Part shown: positions 5,613 through 12,569 of the stretch, piece by piece
Numbering within the stretch: the stretch's first letter is position 1
Layout of the letters: each line of letters starts with the position of its first letter
Source: Eubacteriales Family XIII. Incertae Sedis bacterium
GTDB lineage: Bacteria; Bacillota; Clostridia; Peptostreptococcales; Anaerovoracaceae
Direction of reading: 5' to 3'
DNA: 19,284 nt
Assembly (NCBI GenBank): GCA_031257215.1
Contig: JAIRPC010000160.1
Location: 1-19,284, forward strand
The notes under the pieces: model-generated
Told to the model about the DNA's origin: nothing
The model's input: only the letters and a program-made list of their open reading frames with translations
Database searches by the model: none
Program-made: the position numbers and the translations under genes

Positions 5613-7738
5613 AGAAATTATTTGACAGGGTATTTGACGGCGCGGACGAGATGTACGCGCTTGCGGAAAAATCCATAGCGGAGGCTATGGACGAGCTGGG
5701 GGCGGACGCACCGCTGGCCATGCCGAACACGGCGTACTATCTGGCCAATTTTCTGTCGTACACAAAGCGCCAGGTCACGACCGTCGGCGGGCTCGCGGAG
5801 GCGTTCGAGGAGGCCAAGGCGTGGAACACGCGCGAGGACAACACGAGCGGTGTGTTCAAGACGGGGTTCGGCGTGTTCATGGCGGCGGAAGCCATCGAGG
5901 CCTGCAAATACGCGAGGGGCGCCGACCCGTACGAGGGGAATTACCACGGGCATCTGTCAGACGCCGAGGTGCGCGAGCTGGGCGTTCCGCTCGTCACGAA
6001 CGACATCCCCGGCTTCGTGGTCATCTACGGCAGGGCGCCGTCGGACGAGGAGGCGGTGGACATCATCAAGGGCTACCAGACGCGGGGCATATTCGTGTTC
6101 CTGCTCGGCGAAATAATAGAACAGGCCAGGCGGCGCGAACTGAACATGGGCTTCCCCGTGCGCGTGGTCGCGGTCGGGCCCGACATCTGGCAGGTGGCGC
6201 ATATCATATCCTTCGTGAACAGGGCGGCCATGATATTCGGCGCGGTGCAGCCAGGCGACAGGTGGGAGCTGGACGAATACACCTTCTGGCGCATACACGC
6301 TTTCGTGAATGTCTACGAGCCAGTCAGCGACCTAGTCGTTTCCTGCGGCGCGGGCGCGATAGCCATGGGCTTCCCCGTCATCACCGACGACGAGAACGAT
6401 ATGTGGCCCGTGCCAAAGACCCTGCTGATACAGAAAGACACGCGGAGGTTTATCGAGACCTCGCTTGAAGCCCGCGACATCAAGCTGAAAATAACCAACG
6501 TGGACATACCAGTCGCGTTCGCGAGCGCGTTCGAGGGCGAGATAGTCCGCAAGCCCGACACGCGCGTGGACTACGACGGCTCCCGCTTCGATTCGTTCGA
6601 GCTGGTGCGCACGCTTGAAGCGCACGAGATAGAGGATCATAGGATAGAGGTGTTCGGCCCCGACATAGACGAGACCCCAGAGGGCGAAAAGCTCGGCATA
6701 GGGTTCATAGCCGAGGTCGCGGGCAAGAACATGCAGAAGGATTTCGAGCCTGTGTTCGAGCGGAACTTCCATTACTTTGTCAACTGCGCCGAAGGCGTCA
6801 TGCACACGGGCCAGCGCGATATCATCCGCGTGCGCGTCAGCAAGGCGGCATTCGATGCGGGCTTCCGCCTGAAACATCTGGGCGAGATACTGTACGCGAA
6901 GATCATGAGCGAGTACGACACGGTGGTGGACAAATGCCAGGTGAAGATATACACGAAGCCGGACGACCTGAAACGCCTGCGCGCGGAAGCGAACGAGGTG
7001 TACGACACGAGGGACGCGAGGCTGAAAACCCTGACGGACGAGAGCGTGGAGGTGTTCTACAACTGCATCCTCTGCCAGTCGTTCTCGCCGTCGCACGTCT
7101 GCATAGTCACGCCAGAGCGGCTTGGGCTGTGCGGCGCGGTGTCGTGGCTCGACGCGAAAGCGACCAACCAGCTAAACCCGCAGGGCCCGTGCCAGGTGGT
7201 CACAAAGGAGCGCGTGATCGATCCCGAGATCGGCATATGGGAGGACGTGAACGAGAACGTCGTGGCGTCGTCGCACGGCAACCTCGAAAGCGTTTCGCTC
7301 TACTCGATAATGGTTGACCCCATGACGAGCTGCGGCTGCTTTGAGTGCATCTGCGGCATAGAGCCGTTTTCCAACGGGGTGGTGATCGTCAACAGGGAGC
7401 ATGTCGGAATAACCCCGCTCGGCATGACCTTCCCGGAGATGGCGTCAATGACGGGCGGCGGCGTGCAGACGCCAGGCTTCATGGGGCACGGCAAGCATTT
7501 TATCGCGTCGCGCAAATTCATGAAGGCCGAGGGCGGCTCCGCGCGCATCGTGTGGATGCCCAAGGCGCTGAAAGACCTCGTGGCGGGGAAGCTGAACGCC
7601 ACGGCGAAGGAGCTTTACGGCATCGAGAATTTCACCGACCTCATAGGCGACGAAACCATAGCGGAGGACCCCGAAAAGCTCATGGAGTTCCTTGCGGAGA
7701 AAGGGCATCCCGCCCTCGAAATGGAGCCCATGTTCTAG
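5609..7738 (+). CDS. acsB: Acetyl-CoA synthase (CODH/ACS alpha/beta catalytic subunit)
   Basis: A 709-residue bacterial-type acetyl-CoA synthase that joins a methyl group (from the corrinoid protein), CO (from CooS) and CoA. The A-cluster is complete: Cys486, Cys489, Cys498 and Cys508 hold the 4Fe-4S cubane (CILCQSFSPSHVCIV then GLCGAVSW), and Cys575-Gly-Cys577 holds the distal nickel (TSCGCFEC). These positions are offset by a constant 20 from the Moorella enzyme as I remember it, so spacing is conserved and only the N-terminus is slightly shorter. The N-terminal domain that meets CODH is present, unlike in the shorter archaeal CdhC. The ATG overlaps the stop of the preceding ATPase gene. 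A terminator-like hairpin follows 12 bases after the TAG. Confidence 0.96.
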   Translation: MKKLFDRVFDGADEMYALAEKSIAEAMDELGADAPLAMPNTAYYLANFLSYTKRQVTTVGGLAEAFEEAKAWNTREDNTSGVFKTGFGVFMAAEAIEACKYARGADPYEGNYHGHLSDAEVRELGVPLVTNDIPGFVVIYGRAPSDEEAVDIIKGYQTRGIFVFLLGEIIEQARRRELNMGFPVRVVAVGPDIWQVAHIISFVNRAAMIFGAVQPGDRWELDEYTFWRIHAFVNVYEPVSDLVVSCGAGAIAMGFPVITDDENDMWPVPKTLLIQKDTRRFIETSLEARDIKLKITNVDIPVAFASAFEGEIVRKPDTRVDYDGSRFDSFELVRTLEAHEIEDHRIEVFGPDIDETPEGEKLGIGFIAEVAGKNMQKDFEPVFERNFHYFVNCAEGVMHTGQRDIIRVRVSKAAFDAGFRLKHLGEILYAKIMSEYDTVVDKCQVKIYTKPDDLKRLRAEANEVYDTRDARLKTLTDESVEVFYNCILCQSFSPSHVCIVTPERLGLCGAVSWLDAKATNQLNPQGPCQVVTKERVIDPEIGIWEDVNENVVASSHGNLESVSLYSIMVDPMTSCGCFECICGIEPFSNGVVIVNREHVGITPLGMTFPEMASMTGGGVQTPGFMGHGKHFIASRKFMKAEGGSARIVWMPKALKDLVAGKLNATAKELYGIENFTDLIGDETIAEDPEKLMEFLAEKGHPALEMEPMF

Positions 7739-7749
7739 CGGCCAGGAGC

Positions 7750-7777
7750 CGGGCAGGCAAGCCCCGCCCGATTTTTT
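7750..7777 (+). terminator. Terminator-like hairpin between acsB and acsD
   Basis: The stem is CGGGC (7750-7754) with GCCCG (7766-7770), plus GG/CC pairs after one A/C mismatch. It is followed by ATTTTTT (7771-7777). It lies 12 bases after the acsB stop and inside the operon, so partial termination, giving more cooS-acsB than acsDCE transcript, is plausible. The stem is modest. Confidence 0.6.
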
Positions 7778-7791
7778 GTCAAGCAGGATAA

Positions 7792-7860
7792 GGAATAACA
7801 ATAACAGAACAAGAATAACAGAATAACAATAACAATAACAGTAACAGTAACAGGAACAAC
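7792..7860 (+). repeat. A-rich AATAAC hexanucleotide tract
   Basis: About 70 bases are made of degenerate hexamers (AATAAC, AGTAAC, AGAATAAC variants) with eight TAAC units and almost no T outside them. It lies between the terminator-like hairpin and the acsD ribosome site. It is unstructured and slippage-prone. It is not a CRISPR array: units are six bases and there are no spacers. Confidence 0.8.
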
Positions 7861-7907
7861 GCCAATGGAACAACAATAATGTAAGCGAAACGCAAGGAGG
7901 AGCATCT

Positions 7908-8849
7908 ATGACATTCAAACCTGACCCACAAATATTCGCAAGCAGCATCAAGGAGGTGAGCTTCGGGCCCGAGGGCGCGGCCGTCACGTTCGGCGGCGCG
8001 GGCGTTTTGCCGCTCTACTCGTTCGACGCGCCGATAGCCCACAGGCCGCTCGTCGGCATCGAGATCTCCGACAAGGGCGTAGACCGGGATCTGCCTGAGC
8101 TGGCGGCGTTCTACGACGGGGCGAACACGCTGGCAGAGATAGCGGCGCGCGCATGCACGGCCCCGGGCGCGGACTTCCTGAGCTTGAAGCTCGAAAGCGC
8201 TGACCCGAACGGGGACAATATCCCGTCTGACGAAGCCGCCGCCCTCGCGAAAGAGGCGAGCGACGCATCGGCGCTTCCGCTCGTCATACAGGGCGTGGAC
8301 AACGTGGACAAGGACGCGGAGCTGTTGCCCAAGGTAGCGGAGGCCCTCCAAGGCAAGAACGCCCTGCTGCTGTCCGCGAAGGAGGAGAACTACAAGGGTA
8401 TCGCGGTCGCCGCCGTCACCGCCTACGGGCAGAAGATAGGCGCGGAGTCGGCGGTGGACATCAATCTGGCGAAGCAGCTGAACGTGCTCATCTCGCAGAT
8501 GGGTATACAGCACGGCAACTATGTCATGCACCTCGGCAACGCGGCGGCGGGCTACGGCTTTGAATACCTTTCGTCCACTATCGAGCGCGTGAAGCTCGCG
8601 GCGCTCTCGCAGAACGACGACGCGTTGCAGCCGCCGGTCATCACGCCCGTGGCGGGCGACGCTTGGTCGGTCAAGGAGTCGGTGGTATCGGAGGAGGATT
8701 TCCCCGAATGGGGGCCACGCGAAAGGCGCGGCATCGAGATGGAGATATCCACGGCTGCGGCCTGCCTGGCGGCGGGGTCGGACGCGGTGATACTGCGCCA
8801 CCCCTCATCGGTCGAAACTATCGCGAAGCTCATAGCGGAGCTGGTGTAG
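7908..8849 (+). CDS. acsD: Corrinoid iron-sulfur protein small subunit
   Basis: A 313-residue AcsD/CdhD-type TIM-barrel protein, the small subunit of the corrinoid iron-sulfur protein that carries the methyl group from methyl-H4folate to acetyl-CoA synthase. Family features include the N-terminal MTFKPDPQIFASSIKEVSFG, the central SAVDINLAKQLNVLISQMG segment and the late GPRERRGIEMEISTAAACLAAGSDAVILRHP. Length is close to the Moorella subunit (about 320). The ATG has an excellent ribosome site (AAGGAGG seven bases upstream). acsC follows after 37 bases, and the two products form a heterodimer. Confidence 0.93.
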   Translation: MTFKPDPQIFASSIKEVSFGPEGAAVTFGGAGVLPLYSFDAPIAHRPLVGIEISDKGVDRDLPELAAFYDGANTLAEIAARACTAPGADFLSLKLESADPNGDNIPSDEAAALAKEASDASALPLVIQGVDNVDKDAELLPKVAEALQGKNALLLSAKEENYKGIAVAAVTAYGQKIGAESAVDINLAKQLNVLISQMGIQHGNYVMHLGNAAAGYGFEYLSSTIERVKLAALSQNDDALQPPVITPVAGDAWSVKESVVSEEDFPEWGPRERRGIEMEISTAAACLAAGSDAVILRHPSSVETIAKLIAELV

Positions 8850-8886
8850 CGGATAGCACAGCAGAGCGCAACAGGAGGAATATCAT

Positions 8887-10221
8887 ATGGCACTTAAAGG
8901 AATAGACATTTTCAAGCTGACACCCAAGACGAACTGCAAGGAATGTGGGCAGCCCACCTGCATGGCCTTCGGCATGAAGGTCGCGCAGGGCACGGCGCAG
9001 ATAGAGCAGTGCCCGCATATGTCGGAAGAAGCCCTGGCGAAGCTGGGCGAGGCCACCGCGCCGCCCATGAAGAGCTTCAAGATAGGGCCCGCCGACGCGG
9101 AGCTGAGCCTAGGCGGCGAAACCGTACTGTTCAGGCACGACAAGACCTTCGTGTCCAAGACGCTGTTCGCCGTCAGCGCGGACGAGGCCGGCGCGGACGC
9201 CGTTATGGCGGAGGCCGCGAAGATCGACTACGAGCGGATCGGCGAGCGCATGCGCGTGGACATCATCCACCTGGAATACGCGGGCGACACCGCCGCGTAT
9301 GTGGAGGCGGCGAAAAAATCGGCCGCCAGCGGCAAGGCGGTGATCCTGTCGGTGAGCGACGAGGGCGCGGCGAGGGAAGCGCTTTCGGCCATCAAGGACG
9401 CCAGGCCCGTGCTGAACGGCGCGAACCCAGACAACCGTGAGGCGTTCGCGGCTCTGGCCAAGGAATTCGGCGTCAGCCTGGGCGTGTCCGCGGACAGCCT
9501 GGACGCCCTGCACGAAACGGTGCAGGCTCTGGAAAAGGACGGGGTTAAGGACATCATATTAGATGTGGGGACAGCTTCGATAAAGAGCGCGTTCGCGAAC
9601 GCGGTGCAGATAAGGCGCGCCGCCATCAAGTCAGGCGACCACAGCTTTGGCTACCCGTCGCTCGTCAACGTCGCGAAGCTGGCGCCCGGCGACGCGGGGA
9701 TGCAGACAGCGCTCGCGTCCCTGTTCATCCTGAAATACGGGAGCATAGTAGTAATGGAGGGCATGAGCTACGCGCAGGCGCTTCCGCTCTTCGGGCTGCG
9801 CCAGAACATATACACCGACCCGCAGAAGCCCATGACGGTCGAAACGGGCAACTACCCGCTCAACGGCGCGGACGAAAACTCGGTGTGCGCCGTGACCGTG
9901 GACTTCGCGCTGACGTACTTCATAGTGTCGGGCGAGATCGAGCGCTCCGGCATACCCGTGAACCTCATCATCCCTGACGCGGGCGGTTACTCCGTGCTGA
10001 CGGCATGGTCGGCGGGGAAGTTCTCGGCGGGCTCTATCGCGGCGTTTATAAAGGAAGCGGATATCGAATCCAAGGTCAAGAACCGCAACCTGCTCATACC
10101 AGGCAAGGTCGCGGTGCTGAAAGGCGAGCTGGAAGAAAACCTGCCAGGGTGGAATATCATAGTGTCGCCAGGCGAAGCGACCTCGCTCGTGAAATTCCTG
10201 AAAGAGCTGGACGCGGCGTAG
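8887..10221 (+). CDS. acsC: Corrinoid iron-sulfur protein large subunit
   Basis: A 444-residue AcsC, the subunit with the 4Fe-4S cluster and the cobalamin that accepts the methyl group from AcsE. The N-terminal cluster ligands are Cys17, Cys20, Cys25 and Cys42 (NCKECGQPTC followed by IEQCPHMS), the same spacing as the characterised enzyme. A TIM-barrel region follows. The C-terminal part (about 320-444, with IPDAGGYSVLTAWSAGKFS and LIPGKVAVLKGELEENLPGW) corresponds to the corrinoid-binding domain. The ribosome site AGGAGG lies eight bases before the ATG. It sits between acsD and acsE. No acsV (corrinoid-activating ferredoxin) gene, often nearby in other acetogens, is present in the window. 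Confidence 0.95.
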   Translation: MALKGIDIFKLTPKTNCKECGQPTCMAFGMKVAQGTAQIEQCPHMSEEALAKLGEATAPPMKSFKIGPADAELSLGGETVLFRHDKTFVSKTLFAVSADEAGADAVMAEAAKIDYERIGERMRVDIIHLEYAGDTAAYVEAAKKSAASGKAVILSVSDEGAAREALSAIKDARPVLNGANPDNREAFAALAKEFGVSLGVSADSLDALHETVQALEKDGVKDIILDVGTASIKSAFANAVQIRRAAIKSGDHSFGYPSLVNVAKLAPGDAGMQTALASLFILKYGSIVVMEGMSYAQALPLFGLRQNIYTDPQKPMTVETGNYPLNGADENSVCAVTVDFALTYFIVSGEIERSGIPVNLIIPDAGGYSVLTAWSAGKFSAGSIAAFIKEADIESKVKNRNLLIPGKVAVLKGELEENLPGWNIIVSPGEATSLVKFLKELDAA

Positions 10222-10268
10222 CGGAAGCAATAAAATTACATTATTGGAACTATTAGGAGGAGCTAAAA

Positions 10269-11054
10269 ATGGACAAATTCATCATCATAGGCGAGCGGAT
10301 TCACTGCATTTCGCCTGTCATCAAGGAGGCCTTGGCGAACCGCGACGAGGCGCCGATACTCGCGCGGGCGAAAGAGCAGCTGGACTCGGGCGCGACCTAC
10401 CTCGACTTCAATATAGGCCCTGCCGAGAGGGACGGCGAGGAGCTGATGCAGTGGGGCGTGAAGCTGTTGCAGGGGAATTTCGACAACGTGCCGCTCGCGC
10501 TCGACACCGCCAACCAGAAAGCCATCGCCGCGGGCATTGCGGTCTATGACAGGTCGAAGGGCAAGCCCATCATCAACTCGGCGGACGCGGGCGACAGGCT
10601 CGACAATATCAGGCTGGCAGCCGAGAACGACGCGATAGTCATCGCGCTTTGCTCCAAGCAGGGCGTGCCGCGCGACAACGACGAGCGCATGCAGTATTGC
10701 CAGGAGATGCTCGAATACGGCATGGGGCTGGGCATGGACGAGAGCGATATGTGGTTCGACCCGCTCACGCTGGTCATCAAGGGGATGCAGGAGAAGCAGG
10801 TGGAGTTCCTGCAATTCATACGCCAGCTCTCCGACATGGGGCTGATGTCCGTCGCGGGGCTGTCCAACGCCTCCAACGGCATGCCTAAGGAAGTGCGCCC
10901 CATAGTGGACAGCGTGCTGACCGCTATGTCCATTGAGTGCGGCCTGAGCGCGGCGATACTGAACCCGAACGACAAGCACCTGATGGATGTGGTCAAGACC
11001 TCCGAGGTGATACTGAACCGCACGCTCTACGCCGACTCGTATTTGGAGCTGTGA
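10269..11054 (+). CDS. acsE: Methyl-H4folate:corrinoid iron-sulfur protein methyltransferase
   Basis: A 261-residue pterin-binding TIM barrel that moves the N5-methyl group of methyltetrahydrofolate to the Co(I) corrinoid of AcsCD. Typical features are the IIIGERIHCISP start, TYLDFNIGPA, LALDTANQKAIAAGI, KPIINSADAGD, MWFDPLTLVI and the AGLSNASNGMP loop (the Asn thought to help activate the pterin). Length equals the Moorella enzyme. AGGAGG precedes the ATG by eight bases. A GC-rich hairpin (arms GTGCC 11059-11063 and GGCAC 11077-11081) follows the stop without a T run. The gene downstream is a divergent member of the same superfamily, but this one is the AcsE by sequence and by its place after acsC. 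Confidence 0.94.
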   Translation: MDKFIIIGERIHCISPVIKEALANRDEAPILARAKEQLDSGATYLDFNIGPAERDGEELMQWGVKLLQGNFDNVPLALDTANQKAIAAGIAVYDRSKGKPIINSADAGDRLDNIRLAAENDAIVIALCSKQGVPRDNDERMQYCQEMLEYGMGLGMDESDMWFDPLTLVIKGMQEKQVEFLQFIRQLSDMGLMSVAGLSNASNGMPKEVRPIVDSVLTAMSIECGLSAAILNPNDKHLMDVVKTSEVILNRTLYADSYLEL

Positions 11055-11192
11055 GCGGGTGCCGCGGCGCGCGGGTGGCACTGGGCGGCCGCGCATGCGA
11101 AGAAGCGTTTTAACGGCGCGAAGAATGATGATAGAATATATGCGGAAGATTTAGCGGTTGCGCTTGGCGCGAGATAGCAAAGGAGAACCAAA

Positions 11193-11999
11193 ATGATAAT
11201 CATCGGAGAAAAGCTGAACGGCTTTATACCGGCCACGCTCAAAGCCATCGAAACGAAGGACGATGCCTATGTGAAGGAGTTGGCGGAGAAGCAGGCGAAA
11301 TACGGCTCGGCGTATATCGACGTTTGCGCGGGCACAGACCCGCAGAACGAGCACGAAACCCTCGAATGGCTCATGAAGCTCGTGCAGGAGGCGACGGACG
11401 TGCCTATCTCCATAGACAGCTCGGACGTGTCCACCATCATAGACATGATACCCCACGCGAAAAAGCCAGGGCTTATCAATTCCGTTTCGGGCGAGGGCGA
11501 GAAATGCGACAAGCTGTTCCCCGTCATAGCGGAGACGGAGTGGAACGTGGTGGTGCTGACCTGCGACGACGCGAACGGCATACCGACCGACCCGGAGGTC
11601 AAGGCGCAGATAGCGGGCGACATCATAGCGAAAGCGGGAAGCTACGGGATCGACCAGAAGCGCCTGTTTATCGACCCGCTCGTCACGACGCTGGCGACCA
11701 TGAACGACGCTTTCGCCAGCTTCGGCGACGCGGTGCGCATCATCAAGGAGAGATACCCAGAGGTCCACATCACATCCGGCCTGAGCAATATCAGCTACGG
11801 GCTGCCGTACAGGAGAAGCATCAACCGCGTGTTCCTGACGCTGGCAATGGCGGCGGGGATGGACAGCGCGATCATAGACCCGACAGCGGAGGACATGAGG
11901 GCAGCCATCTTCGCGACCGAAGCCCTGCTGGGCCAAGACAACTACTGCATGAACTACTTGAAAGCCTTCAAAAGCGGCAAAATAGGCCCCGCGAAATAG
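11193..11999 (+). CDS. MtgA-like methyl-H4folate:corrinoid protein methyltransferase
   Basis: A 268-residue pterin-binding enzyme (DHPS/MetH methyltransferase superfamily), clearly different from AcsE. It has MIIIGEKLNGFIP, YIDVCAGTDPQNE, PISIDSSDVSTI, PGLINSVSGEGEKCDKLFP, VVLTCDDANGIPTD, LFIDPLVTTL, HITSGLSNISYGLP and the ending YLKAFKSGKIGPAK. This pattern is that of MtgA-type enzymes, which transfer methyl groups between H4folate and small corrinoid proteins in methylotrophic (for example glycine betaine or O-demethylation) systems. The ribosome site AAAGGAG lies 7-8 bases before the ATG. No partner corrinoid protein or MtgB/MttB-like gene lies nearby, so its partner may be AcsCD or a corrinoid protein encoded elsewhere. 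The gap of 138 bases after acsE is longer than others in the cluster. Confidence 0.85.
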   Translation: MIIIGEKLNGFIPATLKAIETKDDAYVKELAEKQAKYGSAYIDVCAGTDPQNEHETLEWLMKLVQEATDVPISIDSSDVSTIIDMIPHAKKPGLINSVSGEGEKCDKLFPVIAETEWNVVVLTCDDANGIPTDPEVKAQIAGDIIAKAGSYGIDQKRLFIDPLVTTLATMNDAFASFGDAVRIIKERYPEVHITSGLSNISYGLPYRRSINRVFLTLAMAAGMDSAIIDPTAEDMRAAIFATEALLGQDNYCMNYLKAFKSGKIGPAK

Positions 12000-12020
12000 A
12001 ACAGAGCAGCCAGCAACCCG

Positions 12021-12103
12021 CCATTGCGGGGAGCGAAGCTGCGCGGCAATCCAGAGATACCGAACATCCTCTGGATTGCTTTGTTTTTGTTCGCAACGAC
12101 AAA
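12021..12103. repeat. Palindromic repeat of the CATTGCG...GCAATCC type
   Basis: The segment starts CATTGCGGGGAGCGAAGC, goes on to GCAATCCAGAG, turns and returns through CTCTGGATTGC and GTTCGCAACG. The outer arms are an imperfect inverted repeat around a perfect inner stem. The pattern resembles, from memory, a palindromic repeat widespread in bacterial genomes (CATTGCGAG...GCAATCCAG...CTGGATTGC). A related shorter copy is at 17068-17106. Confidence 0.55.
12046..12091 (+). terminator. Intrinsic terminator of the acs operon
   Basis: A perfect 11-bp stem, GCAATCCAGAG (12046-12056) with CTCTGGATTGC (12069-12079), has a 12-base loop and is followed by a T-rich tract (12080-12091, TTTGTTTTTGTT). 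It lies 47 bases after the last gene of the cluster and forms the inner part of the palindromic repeat. Confidence 0.75.
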
Positions 12104-12569
12104 TCATCGCACCCATCCACAAAGACAAGCATCAGTTTCTCGAAATGGCTTGGCGACAATATTTTCAAAAAAAAGGCTTGACAATAATATTTTCTTGTAA
12201 AATCCACATTGTTGTGATACTATTATAACGTCCCGCATTGTGTATGTACATTTATATACGCAAAAGCATGGGCCGAAACGAGGGCGGCGCTGGGCTATAT
12301 GTCCTGCCATGCGGTTAGGCGCGGGATATATGAAAGGGAAATTGGAATGAAAACGGAACCGGCTAAATATGGGCCGATGCTTTCGGCGTCTACACGCATC
12401 CTCATCAACACAACGATAAGGCCTTGCATATTCGCGTATGCAAAAAATTTTCATTTTCCGTGAATAAAACCCGATTTTTTGGGTATAAATAATAAGCACT
12501 AATATTTCCAACAAATTTTTTCAACAAATGTACAGCTAATGATACACCAAGAAAGGAAGGTATCAAAAA
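12104..12569 (+). promoter_or_regulatory. Long non-coding upstream region of the first RCC1 gene
   Basis: No credible gene is seen here. Two TTGACA/TTGTAA-like elements occur near 12178 and 12196, the second followed at 17 bases by TACTAT (about 12219-12224). This is a weak promoter candidate, giving a leader of roughly 330 bases. The leader has small perfect hairpins at 12373-12387 (GCCGA/TCGGC) and 12424-12443 (TTGCATA/TATGCAA, followed by an A-T run), and an ACCC...GGGT hairpin near 12468-12483. I do not recognise a known riboswitch. The ribosome site GGAAGG lies nine bases before the ATG at 12570. Confidence 0.4.

Noticed and set aside
7792..7860. Possible CRISPR-like array
   Set aside because: Units are six bases without spacers; it is a simple-sequence tract.
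7779..8801. 340-residue minus-strand open frame opposite acsD
   Set aside because: Antisense to acsD, with low-complexity Leu runs derived from the AATAAC tract. No ribosome site or domain.
12240..12480. Cyclic-di-GMP or other known riboswitch
   Set aside because: The hairpins do not follow the conserved core of the classes I can recall. Left as an unclassified leader.
12104..12514. 136-residue minus-strand open frame in the non-coding gap
   Set aside because: Overlaps the hairpin region, has no ribosome site, and has an irregular Cys/Arg-rich sequence with no family features.
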